64,000 nt of DNA from Pseudomonas brassicacearum. GTDB taxonomy: Bacteria; Pseudomonadota; Gammaproteobacteria; Pseudomonadales; Pseudomonadaceae. The stretch's first letter is position 1. The number at the start of each line of letters is the position of its first letter. The notes under the pieces are model-generated. The model was given only the letters and a program-made list of their open reading frames with translations. It was not told the origin of the DNA and made no database searches. Shown here one piece after another: positions 55,843 through 64,000 of this stretch. The stretch spans positions 124,001 to 188,000 of the forward strand of contig NZ_MOBK01000006.1 in assembly GCF_003732265.1 (NCBI RefSeq). The letters are read 5' to 3'. The position numbers and the translations under genes are program-made.

Positions 55843-56214
55843 ACAGGCTCTCTCTGCGCTCGATGGCGCTTGTTAAAACGAAATGGGCGGTGTGCGATCG
55901 ATCTTCGCGGCCCTGAAAAACCTGATTCTAACAGACGATCAGCGCAAATCTGAGCCTCTGTGCGTCGCATCTCTCTATAGATAGGCGCATTCTTGAACGA
56001 TTCCACGGGGCAATCGAGGGCTCGCGTCAGGATTTGAGAAACCGGGTTCCGTTTTTTTCAGCCTTGTGGTATAAAATGCGCCGCTTTCCGGGGATACCCC
56101 GAAAGGCTTAAATCCACACACGTGTCGACACGATGACCTGGGTGCCTTCAGCTGATGCTGCTGGTTGGTCATTGGGATACGTGGAGGCCAAACCCGACTT
56201 ATTAAGGAACTATC
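55843..56214. promoter_or_regulatory. Divergent map / rpsB control region with rpsB leader
   Basis: 372 bases with no gene. For rpsB there is an extended -10 (TGGTATAAA, TATAAA at 56070-56075) with a weak TTCCGT -35 and a 17-base spacer. The transcript would then carry a ~130-base leader containing a CCGGGGATACCCC hairpin near 56087-56100 and a second GC-rich part, probably the site where S2 protein represses its own operon, as known for rpsB leaders in gammaproteobacteria. The map promoter must lie nearer 55850-55980; none is clear. Confidence 0.6.
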
Positions 56215-56952
56215 ATGTCCCAAGTCAACATGCGCGATATGCTGAAGGCCGGTGTGCACTTCGGTCACCAAACCCGTTACTGGAACCCGAAAATGGGTAA
56301 GTACATTTTCGGCGCGCGTAACAAGATCCACATCATCAACCTTGAAAAAACCCTGCCAATGTTCAACGAAGCTCTGACTTTCGTAGAGCGTCTGGCCCAG
56401 GGCAAAAACAAGATTCTGTTCGTCGGCACCAAGCGTTCCGCTGGCAAGATCGTTGCTGAAGAAGCAGCACGTTGCGGTTCGCCCTACGTCGATCACCGCT
56501 GGTTGGGCGGCATGCTGACCAACTTCAAAACCATCCGTGCTTCCATCAAGCGTCTGCGTGACCTTGAAGTGCAAGCCGAAGACGGTACTTTCGCCAAGCT
56601 GACCAAGAAAGAGGCGCTGATGCGCACTCGCGACCTGGAAAAGCTGGATCGTTCCCTGGGTGGTATCAAGGACATGGGCGGTCTGCCTGACGCTCTGTTC
56701 GTTATCGACGTTGATCACGAGCGCATCGCGATCACCGAAGCCAACAAGCTGGGCATCCCGGTTATCGGCGTAGTCGATACCAACAGCAGCCCGGAAGGCG
56801 TTGACTACATCATCCCAGGCAACGATGACGCAATCCGCGCTATCCAGCTGTACATGGGTTCGATGGCTGACGCTGTAATCCGCGGTCGCAACCACGTTGC
56901 TGGCGGCACCGAGCAGTTCGTTGAAGAAGCTCCGGTAGCAGCAGCTGAGTAA
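56215..56952 (+). CDS. rpsB: 30S ribosomal protein S2
   Basis: Ribosomal protein of 245 residues with the usual start ([20 protein letters not shown]) and [20 protein letters not shown], and the C-terminal block [20 protein letters not shown]. It binds the 30S head/body hinge and is needed for S1 binding. AAGGA precedes the ATG. Followed by tsf, with a strong hairpin in between. Confidence 0.97.
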   Translation: MSQVNMRDMLKAGVHFGHQTRYWNPKMGKYIFGARNKIHIINLEKTLPMFNEALTFVERLAQGKNKILFVGTKRSAGKIVAEEAARCGSPYVDHRWLGGMLTNFKTIRASIKRLRDLEVQAEDGTFAKLTKKEALMRTRDLEKLDRSLGGIKDMGGLPDALFVIDVDHERIAITEANKLGIPVIGVVDTNSSPEGVDYIIPGNDDAIRAIQLYMGSMADAVIRGRNHVAGGTEQFVEEAPVAAAE

Positions 56953-56979
56953 TTGACGCCTTGGCGTTGACTCAGTAAG

Positions 56980-57006
56980 CAAAAAGGGGGCTTGGCCCCC
57001 TTTTTG
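56980..57006 (+). terminator. Terminator or attenuator between rpsB and tsf
   Basis: AAAAAGGGGGC / GCCCCCTTTTT type hairpin with a tiny loop and T5, 28 bases after rpsB. As tsf follows on the same strand, it probably ends some transcripts and lowers tsf relative to rpsB. Confidence 0.82.
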
Positions 57007-57143
57007 CCACCTCGAAAACCGTTTGTCGGCCCCGCACTTGCAGAGCTGTAACGTGCAGCGGCTTACAACGGTGGTTCGGGAAGAATTGATCGCCCGTTCG
57101 ATCGGGTGGAATGGTTGAAAACCTATCCAAGAGGATTTTGAAA

Positions 57144-58007
57144 ATGGCAGCAATTACTGCAGCGTTGGTTAAAGAACTGCGTGAGCGTACCGGCGAAGGC
57201 ATGATGGATTGCAAGAAAGCCTTGGAAAAGGCTGACGGCGACATCGAAAAAGCCATTGATGACATGCGTGCTTCCGGCGCAATCAAAGCTGCCAAGAAAG
57301 CAGGCAACGTGGCTGCTGAAGGCGCCATCGCTCTGAAAGAAGACGGCAAATCTGCTGTTCTGCTGGAAGTGAACTCGCAGACTGACTTCCTGGCCCTGCA
57401 GGACGACTTCAAGGCATTTGTTGCTGCTAGCGTTGAAAAAGCGTTCGCCGACAAACTGACTGACGTCGCTCCGCTGATCGCCGCTCAAGAAGCTGATCGC
57501 CTGGTACTGGTTGGCAAGGTTGGCGAAAACGTCAACATCCGTCGTCTGGTACGCGTTGAAGGTGATGTTGTTGGTGGTTACCTGCACGGCAACAAGATCG
57601 GTGTTGCAGTTGTCCTGAAAGGCGGCAACGTTGAACTGGCCAAAGACATCGCTATGCACGTAGCGGCCAGCAACCCAGAGTTCCTGCTGCCTTCGGAAGT
57701 TTCTGCCGAAGCGATCGAGCGTGAAAAAGCTGTGTTCCTGCAGCTGAACGAAGAAAAAATCAAAGGCAAGCCAGAAAACATTGTTGAAAATATGGTCAAA
57801 GGCCGTATCAGCAAGTTCTTGGCTGAAGCAAGCCTGGTTGAGCAGGCGTTCGTCAAGAACCCTGAAATCAAGGTTGGTGAGCTGGCCAAGAAAGCCGGTG
57901 CTGAAATCGTTTCTTTCACCTACTTCAAAGTAGGCGAAGGCATCGAGAAGCCAGTAGACAACTTCGCTGAAGAAGTTGCTGCCCAGCTGGCTGCTGCCAA
58001 GTCGTAA
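57144..58007 (+). CDS. tsf: Elongation factor Ts
   Basis: GDP exchange factor for EF-Tu, 287 residues from ATG 57144 (MAAITAALVKELRERTGEGM); GAGGA lies upstream. The first ~50 residues are the UBA-like N-domain (GEGMMDCKKALEKADGDIEK); the core has VNSQTDFLALQDDF, the usual TDF motif that disturbs the EF-Tu Mg site. C-terminal coiled coil follows. Codons are strongly biased, as expected for a highly expressed gene. Confidence 0.97.
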   Translation: MAAITAALVKELRERTGEGMMDCKKALEKADGDIEKAIDDMRASGAIKAAKKAGNVAAEGAIALKEDGKSAVLLEVNSQTDFLALQDDFKAFVAASVEKAFADKLTDVAPLIAAQEADRLVLVGKVGENVNIRRLVRVEGDVVGGYLHGNKIGVAVVLKGGNVELAKDIAMHVAASNPEFLLPSEVSAEAIEREKAVFLQLNEEKIKGKPENIVENMVKGRISKFLAEASLVEQAFVKNPEIKVGELAKKAGAEIVSFTYFKVGEGIEKPVDNFAEEVAAQLAAAKS

Positions 58008-58033
58008 GACGGTTTTTTTAACTGTCGCCCTGA

Positions 58034-58066
58034 AGAGGCTGCCCGCTTACGCGCGCAGCCTCTTTT
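58034..58066 (+). terminator. Terminator after tsf
   Basis: AGAGGCTGC / GCAGCCTCT arms (9 bases, 12-base loop) and TTTTC, 27 bases after the tsf stop. Confidence 0.85.
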
Positions 58067-58218
58067 CAGATGGGCCGCCAATTTTTAATTGGTTTCCCGT
58101 TGGAACTGGCTTACAAAGCCATGTTCCGATGGCGCTGAAGCAGCGCCAAGCTAGAGTGAACGCAGCTGTAAACAGCTCGCAAAGAATTTTTTAAAATACG
58201 CCGCAGGAGAGATTCGCA

Positions 58219-58962
58219 ATGGCTCAGCAGGGCAGTGGTTATCAGGCTCGCTATAAACGCATTCTACTCAAGCTTAGCGGCGAGGCCCTGATGGGCTCGG
58301 AAGAGTTCGGGATCGATCCGAAAGTTCTGGATCGCATGGCGCTGGAAGTCGGCCAACTGGTCGGTATCGGCGTTCAGGTCGGTCTGGTGATCGGTGGTGG
58401 CAACCTGTTCCGCGGTGCAGCGCTGAGCGCGGCCGGTATGGATCGGGTAACGGGCGACCACATGGGCATGCTGGCCACTGTGATGAACGCCCTGGCCATG
58501 CGCGATGCGCTGGAACGTGCCAATATCTCGGCCATCGTGATGTCGGCCATTTCCATGGTAGGCGTAACCGATCACTATGATCGTCGCAAAGCCATGCGCC
58601 ACCTGAACGCCAAGGAAGTCGTGATTTTCGCGGCGGGTACCGGTAATCCGTTCTTCACCACGGATTCGGCAGCCTGCTTGCGTGCAATCGAAATCGATGC
58701 CGATGTCGTGCTCAAGGCGACCAAGGTCGATGGCGTCTACACCGCTGACCCATTCAAAGACCCGCATGCCGAGAAGTTCGATCATCTGACTTACGATGAA
58801 GTGCTGGATCGCAAGCTGGGCGTGATGGATCTGACGGCCATTTGCCTGTGCCGCGACCACAAGATGCCATTGCGCGTCTTTAACATGAACAAGCCCGGCG
58901 CCCTGCTGAACATCGTACATGGCGGCGCTGAAGGGACCCTGATCGAGGAAGGCCAACAATGA
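58219..58962 (+). CDS. pyrH: Uridylate kinase
   Basis: Hexameric bacterial UMP kinase of 247 residues (amino acid kinase fold, not P-loop). Blocks: [30 protein letters not shown], the ATP-side [20 protein letters not shown] and [14 protein letters not shown]. It makes UDP from UMP and is regulated by GTP and UTP. GGAGAG before ATG 58219. The end overlaps frr by four bases (ATGA). Confidence 0.97.
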   Translation: MAQQGSGYQARYKRILLKLSGEALMGSEEFGIDPKVLDRMALEVGQLVGIGVQVGLVIGGGNLFRGAALSAAGMDRVTGDHMGMLATVMNALAMRDALERANISAIVMSAISMVGVTDHYDRRKAMRHLNAKEVVIFAAGTGNPFFTTDSAACLRAIEIDADVVLKATKVDGVYTADPFKDPHAEKFDHLTYDEVLDRKLGVMDLTAICLCRDHKMPLRVFNMNKPGALLNIVHGGAEGTLIEEGQQ

Positions 58963-59516
58963 TCAATGAAATCAAGAAAGACGCTCAAGAGCGCATGCAG
59001 AAATCCCTGGACTCTCTGAACCATGCATTTGGTCAGATTCGTACCGGCAAGGCCCACCCAAGCATTCTGGGTAGCGTGATGGTGCCGTACTACGGCACAG
59101 ACACGTCCATTACCCAAGTGGCCAACATCACGGTAAAAGACTCCCGGACCCTGCAGGTCGTGGCGTTTGAGCGCAACATGCTCGCGGCCGTCGACAAGGC
59201 AATCCAGAGTGCTGGCCTGAACCTCAACCCGACCAACCTGGGTGAGTTGCTGCTGATCTCCATGCCTGCCCTGACTGAAGAAACCCGCAAGGGCTTCACC
59301 AAGCAGGCACGCAGTGCCGCTGAAGATGCTCGTGTTGCCGTGCGCAACATTCGTCGCGACGCCTTGGGTGACCTCAAGAAGCTGGTCAAGGACAAGGAAA
59401 TCAGCGAAGACGAAGAGCGTCGTGCCGCTGCCGATATCCAGAAGCTGACCGACAAGGCTGAGGCTGACATCGATGCGGCCACCAAGCAGAAAGAAGCCGA
59501 CCTGATGGCCGTATAA
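58959..59516 (+). CDS. frr: Ribosome recycling factor
   Basis: tRNA-shaped protein of 185 residues that splits ribosomes with EF-G after termination. Starts [20 protein letters not shown]; conserved [15 protein letters not shown] block ([20 protein letters not shown]) and [24 protein letters not shown] text; C-terminal helix pair. Overlaps pyrH by four bases, so they are coupled. Confidence 0.97.
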   Translation: MINEIKKDAQERMQKSLDSLNHAFGQIRTGKAHPSILGSVMVPYYGTDTSITQVANITVKDSRTLQVVAFERNMLAAVDKAIQSAGLNLNPTNLGELLLISMPALTEETRKGFTKQARSAAEDARVAVRNIRRDALGDLKKLVKDKEISEDEERRAAADIQKLTDKAEADIDAATKQKEADLMAV

Positions 59517-59529
59517 GGGTCGCGTTTTC

Positions 59530-60285
59530 ATGGATAAGACCAAGCAGACTGCGCCGTCCGCGGTGCCGCGCCATGTCGCGATCATCATGGATGGTAATAA
59601 TCGCTGGGCGAAGAAGCGCTTTATGCCGGGTGTCGCCGGGCATAAAGCGGGCGTGGATGCGGTTCGCGCGGTAATCGAGGTGTGCGCCGAGGCCAAGGTC
59701 GAGGTGTTGACCCTGTTCGCTTTCTCCAGTGAAAACTGGCAGCGCCCTGCAGATGAAGTCAGTGCCTTGATGGATTTGTTCTTCAAGGCATTGCGTCGCG
59801 AGGCCAAGCGTCTCAATGACAACAACATCAGTCTGCGAATCATCGGTGATCGCTCACGCTTTCACCCCGAGCTTCAAGCTGCCATGCGTGAAGCTGAGGC
59901 GATGACCGTCGGTGCCAACCGCTTTGTCCTGCAGATCGCCGCCAATTACGGCGGTCAGTGGGACATTGCGCAGGCCGCTCAACGTCTGGCGCGGGAAGTT
60001 CAGGCCGGGCATCTGCGCCCGGAAGACATCACCCCGGAACTGCTGCAAACCTGTCTGGCCACCGGCGATCTGCCGTTGCCGGATTTGTGCATCCGTACCG
60101 GCGGCGAGCACCGCATCAGCAACTTCCTGCTGTGGCAACTGGCTTACGCCGAGTTGTACTTCTCCGACCTGTTCTGGCCGGACTTCAAACACGACGCCAT
60201 GCGAAATGCGCTGGCCGATTTCGCTTCTCGCCAGCGCCGCTTCGGTAAAACGAGCGAGCAGGTCGAGGCTGGAGCCCGGGTTTAA
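59530..60285 (+). CDS. uppS: Undecaprenyl diphosphate synthase
   Basis: Cis-prenyltransferase of 251 residues that makes the C55 lipid carrier for peptidoglycan and O-antigen. Catalytic D21 in AIIMDGNNRWAKKR; SSENWQRPADEVSALMDLF, and the C-terminal LCIRTGGEHRISNFLLWQLA and ELYFSDLFWPDF blocks are typical. The stop shares one base with the cdsA start (TAATG). Confidence 0.97.
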   Translation: MDKTKQTAPSAVPRHVAIIMDGNNRWAKKRFMPGVAGHKAGVDAVRAVIEVCAEAKVEVLTLFAFSSENWQRPADEVSALMDLFFKALRREAKRLNDNNISLRIIGDRSRFHPELQAAMREAEAMTVGANRFVLQIAANYGGQWDIAQAAQRLAREVQAGHLRPEDITPELLQTCLATGDLPLPDLCIRTGGEHRISNFLLWQLAYAELYFSDLFWPDFKHDAMRNALADFASRQRRFGKTSEQVEAGARV

Positions 60286-61091
60286 TGCTTAAACAACGAA
60301 TCATCACCGCACTGATCCTGCTGCCGATCGCTTTGTGCGGGTTTTTCCTGCTCGAGGGTTCCGGCTTTGCGCTGTTCATCGGGCTGGTCGTGACACTTGG
60401 TGCCTGGGAATGGGCGCGGCTGGCCGGTTTCAACGCTCAACCGATTCGCGTTGCCTATGCCGCAGTGGTTGCATTGATGCTGTTTGTCATGCACATCCTG
60501 CCGGGGCTTGCGCCCTGGGTGCTGGGCGCTTCAGTGCTCTGGTGGGGCGTGGCGACGTACCTGGTGCTGACCTACCCGCGTTCCAGCGAACACTGGTCCA
60601 GTGCCGCCTGCAAGCTGGTGATCGGTTTGCTGATTCTATTGCCGGCCTGGCAAGGTCTGGTCCAGATCAAGCAGGAGCCTTTGGGGAACTGGTTGATCAT
60701 GGCGGTGATGGTGCTGGTCTGGGGTGCCGATATCGGCGCGTACTTTTCCGGTCGAGCCTTCGGCAAGCGCAAACTGGCGCCACAGGTCAGCCCCGGCAAG
60801 AGCTGGGAAGGCGTTTATGGTGGCCTGGTGCTGAGCCTGGTTATCACGGCGATCGTCGGCTTGGCGCGCGACTGGAGTTTCGCCCAGGTGCTGATGGGAT
60901 TGATCGGCGCGGCAGTGATTGTCTTCATTTCGGTGGTGGGCGATCTCACCGAGAGCATGTTCAAGCGCCAATCGGGCATCAAGGACAGCAGTAACCTGCT
61001 GCCGGGGCATGGTGGTGTGCTGGATCGAATCGACAGCCTGACGGCTGCGATCCCTGTGTTCGCCGTGCTGCTGTGGATGGCTGCACCGTGA
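60285..61091 (+). CDS. cdsA: Phosphatidate cytidylyltransferase
   Basis: Multi-span inner-membrane enzyme of 268 residues that makes CDP-diacylglycerol. About eight membrane helices; the CDS signature near the C-terminus is [20 protein letters not shown] and VLDRIDSL. An earlier conserved stretch is KSWEGVYGG. Start overlaps uppS and the end overlaps dxr (GTGA), so uppS-cdsA-dxr are strongly coupled. Confidence 0.96.
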   Translation: MLKQRIITALILLPIALCGFFLLEGSGFALFIGLVVTLGAWEWARLAGFNAQPIRVAYAAVVALMLFVMHILPGLAPWVLGASVLWWGVATYLVLTYPRSSEHWSSAACKLVIGLLILLPAWQGLVQIKQEPLGNWLIMAVMVLVWGADIGAYFSGRAFGKRKLAPQVSPGKSWEGVYGGLVLSLVITAIVGLARDWSFAQVLMGLIGAAVIVFISVVGDLTESMFKRQSGIKDSSNLLPGHGGVLDRIDSLTAAIPVFAVLLWMAAP

Positions 61092-62278
61092 GCCGCCCTC
61101 AACAGATTACTGTGCTGGGGGCGACCGGTTCGATTGGTCTGAGCACCCTTGACGTGATTGCTCGTCATCCGTCGCGATATCAGGTGTTCGCCTTGAGCGG
61201 GTTCACTCGCCTGAGTGAGCTGTTGGCTTTGTGCGTACGTCATACGCCGCGCTTTGCGGTCGTGCCGCAAGCCGATGCTGCCCGAACCCTGCAGGACGAC
61301 TTGCGCGCGGCCGGCCTCTCGACCCGTGTGCTGGTGGGGGAGGAGGGGCTGTGTCAGGTCGCTTCCGATCCTGAAGTCGATGCCGTCATGGCGGCCATCG
61401 TTGGCGCGGCGGGCTTGCGTCCGACCCTGGCGGCGGTCGAGGCGGGCAAAAAGATTCTGCTGGCGAACAAGGAAGCGCTGGTCATGTCCGGCGCCCTGTT
61501 CATGCAAGCCGTGCGCAAAAGTGGCTCGGTGCTGCTGCCGATCGACAGCGAACACAACGCGATTTTCCAGTGCATGCCGCAGGATTTTGCCCGTGGGCTG
61601 GGTGTGGTGGGCGTGCGTCGGATCCTTCTTACGGCCTCTGGCGGTCCGTTCCGACAGACACCTTTGGCTGAACTGGCGCATGTTACCCCCGACCAGGCGT
61701 GCGCTCATCCAAACTGGTCCATGGGGCGCAAGATTTCTGTCGATTCCGCCAGCATGATGAACAAGGGGCTCGAGCTGATCGAGGCCTGCTGGCTGTTCGA
61801 TGCCAAGCCGTCCCAGGTCGAAGTGGTGATTCACCCACAAAGTGTGATTCATTCCCTGGTCGACTACGTCGACGGTTCGGTGTTGGCGCAGTTGGGTAAC
61901 CCGGACATGCGCACCCCGATCGCCAATGCCCTGGCCTGGCCGGAGCGTATCGACTCGGGTGTGGCGCCGCTTGACCTGTTTGCCATTGCGCGCCTGGACT
62001 TCCATGCGCCCGATGAAGAGCGTTTCCCTTGCCTGCGCCTGGCGCGTCAGGCTGCCGAGGCTGGTAATAGCGCACCAGCGATGTTGAATGCGGCGAATGA
62101 AGTGGCTGTGGCAGCGTTTCTCGACGGGCGGGTTCGCTACCCGGAAATCGCGAGTATCATCGAGGAAGTGTTAAACCTCGAACCTGTCGTTGCGGTGGAT
62201 GACCTCGAGGCCGTGTTCACGGCTGACGCGAAAGCGCGAGTACTGGCCGGACAATGGTTGAGTCGTCACGGGCGGTAA
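61088..62278 (+). CDS. dxr: 1-deoxy-D-xylulose 5-phosphate reductoisomerase
   Basis: MEP-pathway enzyme (IspC) of 396 residues that makes methylerythritol 4-phosphate for isoprenoids, including the undecaprenyl chain. GTG start 61088 inside the cdsA stop (GTGA). NADPH site GATGSIG at 11-17; [12 protein letters not shown]; the metal-binding [24 protein letters not shown] flexible loop and the [20 protein letters not shown] block. The length is that of the P. aeruginosa protein. Confidence 0.96.
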   Translation: MSRPQQITVLGATGSIGLSTLDVIARHPSRYQVFALSGFTRLSELLALCVRHTPRFAVVPQADAARTLQDDLRAAGLSTRVLVGEEGLCQVASDPEVDAVMAAIVGAAGLRPTLAAVEAGKKILLANKEALVMSGALFMQAVRKSGSVLLPIDSEHNAIFQCMPQDFARGLGVVGVRRILLTASGGPFRQTPLAELAHVTPDQACAHPNWSMGRKISVDSASMMNKGLELIEACWLFDAKPSQVEVVIHPQSVIHSLVDYVDGSVLAQLGNPDMRTPIANALAWPERIDSGVAPLDLFAIARLDFHAPDEERFPCLRLARQAAEAGNSAPAMLNAANEVAVAAFLDGRVRYPEIASIIEEVLNLEPVVAVDDLEAVFTADAKARVLAGQWLSRHGR

Positions 62279-62331
62279 GTGCTGCAATACGTTGGTCCAT
62301 GCAGCACCGGATAGGATTGCGGAGAAAGCAG

Positions 62332-63684
62332 ATGAGCGCGCTCTATATGATTGTCGGCACCCTGGTAGCTTTGGGCGTGCTGGTTACCTTCCACGAATTC
62401 GGCCATTTCTGGGTCGCACGTCGCTGTGGGGTCAAAGTGCTGCGCTTCTCCGTAGGCTTCGGCATGCCGTTGCTGCGCTGGCACGACAAGAAAGGCACTG
62501 AGTTCGTGGTGGCTGCCATCCCGTTGGGCGGCTACGTGAAAATGCTCGATGAGCGTGAAGGCGAAGTACCGGCCGATCAGCTTGAACATTCTTTCAATCG
62601 CAAATCTGTCCGTCAGCGTATCGCTATCGTGGCGGCCGGCCCGATTGCCAACTTTCTGCTGGCCATGGTGTTTTTCTGGGTCCTGGCAATGCTCGGCAGC
62701 GCGCAGGTGCGGCCCGTCATCGGCGCAGTCGAGACCGGCAGTATTGCCGCCAAAGCCGGTTTGACGGCGGGTCAGGAAATTGTTGCCATCGATGGCGAAC
62801 CTACGATTGGCTGGGCTTCGGTGAATCTGCAGCTGGTTCGCCGTCTTGGCGAGAGCGGTTCACTTCAATTGTTGGTGCGTGAACAGGGTTCCACCGCAGA
62901 CTCTCCTCGCGAACTGATGCTCGATAAATGGCTCAAGGGTGCTGACGAGCCGGATCCGATTCGTTCGCTGGGTATTCGTCCTTGGCGTCCGGCATTACCG
63001 CCCGTGTTGGCCGAACTTGATCCGAAAGGCCCGGCGCAGGCTGCTGGCCTGAAGACCGGTGATCGGTTGCTGGCTCTGGATGGCAAGGCGCTGGACGACT
63101 GGCAGCAAGTAGTCGACACCGTCCGTATGCATCCGGATACCAAAATCATGCTGCGCGTCGAGCGCGATGGTGCTCAAATCGACGTCCCTGTGACGCTGGC
63201 TGCTCGTGGCGAGAGCAAGGCACCTACCGGTTATATGGGGGCCGGGGTGAAAGCGGTCGATTGGCCGCCAGAGATGATTCGCGAAGTCAGTTACGGTCCT
63301 GTGGCCGCGATTGGAGAGGGTGCTCGACGCACCTGGACCATGAGCGTACTGACCCTCGATTCGCTCAAGAAAATGTTGTTCGGTGAGCTCTCGGTAAAAA
63401 ACTTGAGTGGACCGATAACCATTGCTAAAGTGGCGGGCGCTTCTGCCCAGTCGGGCGTTGCTGATTTCCTGAATTTCCTTGCTTATCTGAGTATTAGCCT
63501 GGGAGTTCTGAATTTGTTGCCTATTCCTGTACTGGATGGGGGGCATTTGTTGTTTTATCTGATCGAGTGGGCGCGTGGTCGTCCCTTGTCGGATCGGGTG
63601 CAGGGTTGGGGGATACAGATCGGTATCAGTTTGGTGGTCGGGGTGATGTTGCTTGCTCTGGTCAATGATTTGGGCCGTCTGTAA
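62332..63684 (+). CDS. rseP: RseP, site-2 zinc metalloprotease
   Basis: Intramembrane protease of 450 residues that cuts the anti-sigma factor in the AlgU (sigma-E) stress response. ATG 62332 (MSALYMIVGTLVALGVLVTF); zinc motif HEFGH at 21-25 in TM1, and the second catalytic block PIPVLDGGHLLFYL near the C-terminus. Two PDZ domains lie in the periplasm (about 120-290; the first has AVETGSIAAKAGLTAGQEIV, the second ELDPKGPAQAAGLKTGDRLL). In P. aeruginosa it is part of the alginate activation route, which could act on the candidate lptF promoter in this window. Confidence 0.96.
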   Translation: MSALYMIVGTLVALGVLVTFHEFGHFWVARRCGVKVLRFSVGFGMPLLRWHDKKGTEFVVAAIPLGGYVKMLDEREGEVPADQLEHSFNRKSVRQRIAIVAAGPIANFLLAMVFFWVLAMLGSAQVRPVIGAVETGSIAAKAGLTAGQEIVAIDGEPTIGWASVNLQLVRRLGESGSLQLLVREQGSTADSPRELMLDKWLKGADEPDPIRSLGIRPWRPALPPVLAELDPKGPAQAAGLKTGDRLLALDGKALDDWQQVVDTVRMHPDTKIMLRVERDGAQIDVPVTLAARGESKAPTGYMGAGVKAVDWPPEMIREVSYGPVAAIGEGARRTWTMSVLTLDSLKKMLFGELSVKNLSGPITIAKVAGASAQSGVADFLNFLAYLSISLGVLNLLPIPVLDGGHLLFYLIEWARGRPLSDRVQGWGIQIGISLVVGVMLLALVNDLGRL

Positions 63685-63758
63685 CACTTCGCTGAATTGC
63701 GAATCTGCCGCATTTTGCGGCAGTTTGTTTATTGCCAGTTGGAATAAGAAAGGACTTC

Positions 63759-64000
63759 ATGAAACGTCTGCTGCTAACTGCGGTTCTCACCGTATTGATG
63801 ATCGCCGAAGTTCACGCCGAGTCCTTCACTATCTCTGATATTCGCGTCAATGGCCTCCAGCGGGTCTCCGCGGGTAGCGTCTTTGGTGCTTTGCCGTTAA
63901 ACGTCGGCGAACAGGCGGACGATCGTCGCCTGGTGGAATCCACTCGTGCTTTGTTCAAAACCGGGTTCTTTCAAGATATCCAGCTGGGCCGCGATGGCAA
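63759..64000 (+). CDS. bamA: BamA, outer-membrane protein assembly factor (5' part)
   Basis: Only the first 80 residues are in the window. MKRLLLTAVLTVLMIAEVHA is a Sec signal peptide, cleaved after about residue 20; ESFTISDIRVNGLQRVSAGS then begins POTRA domain 1. BamA folds beta-barrel proteins into the outer membrane. AAGGA lies before the ATG; the rseP-bamA order is the usual one in gammaproteobacteria. Confidence 0.95.
   Translation, partial: MKRLLLTAVLTVLMIAEVHAESFTISDIRVNGLQRVSAGSVFGALPLNVGEQADDRRLVESTRALFKTGFFQDIQLGRDG

Overview
The window is a stretch of a Pseudomonas chromosome, most likely from the P. fluorescens group. The evidence is GC-rich coding sequence with G/C-ending codons, gene orders that match (from memory) the PA3708-PA3648 and PA1161-PA1163 blocks of P. 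aeruginosa PAO1, and nine copies of the REP/REPIN inverted repeats typical of fluorescent pseudomonads. Nearly all of it is core genome. No rRNA, tRNA, CRISPR array, intact insertion sequence or prophage is visible.

Layout. (1) 1-1182: the 3' end of an AT-richer beta-propeller gene, then about 490 bases of non-coding sequence that may hold an insertion-sequence end. (2) 1183-9586: a complete, intact wspABCDEFR surface-sensing chemosensory operon ending in the diguanylate cyclase WspR. (3) 9804-12473: prfB, with its programmed +1 frameshift, and lysS. (4) 12573-18736: a TetR regulator, two lipoproteins, a DUF1704 HExxxH metallopeptidase, a small membrane protein, and a minus-strand envelope pair (LptF-type OmpA lipoprotein plus a DUF4398-type lipoprotein) behind a candidate AlgU promoter. 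(5) 18951-27747: ppc, adk, tsaB, several conserved proteins of little-known function, one of them with a clear internal duplication, and rsmJ. (6) 27881-32782: the mexL-mexJK regulator and RND pump, with a palindrome over the divergent promoter.

(7) 32879-35692 is the most accessory-looking part: a class II Fic protein behind repeated TGAGTC boxes, a DUF4197 protein, and an AT-richer orphan gene preceded by a large inverted repeat. (8) 35795-44040: plsB, a cold-shock gene, a small conserved gene, and rlmA-dapE-ndvB. (9) 44259-50153: tcdA, csdE-csdA, dapD, an ArsC-like protein and a CPA1 antiporter. (10) 50166-50897: an isolated astacin/matrixin-type zinc peptidase without a signal peptide. 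(11) 51065-55842: dapC, glnD and map on the minus strand. (12) 56215-64000: the rpsB-tsf-pyrH-frr-uppS-cdsA-dxr-rseP-bamA translation and envelope cluster, with bamA cut by the window end.

Several genes work together. The Wsp proteins turn surface contact into c-di-GMP. dapC, dapD and dapE are three steps of the succinylase branch of lysine/meso-diaminopimelate synthesis, lying within 12 kb but in separate units. csdA, csdE and tcdA form the CsdA-CsdE-TcdA group tied to cyclic t6A tRNA modification. The last cluster couples ribosome function with undecaprenyl phosphate, phospholipid and isoprenoid synthesis and with outer-membrane protein quality control. Gene names and family functions rest on recognised motifs, protein lengths and gene order read by eye; no database search was run.
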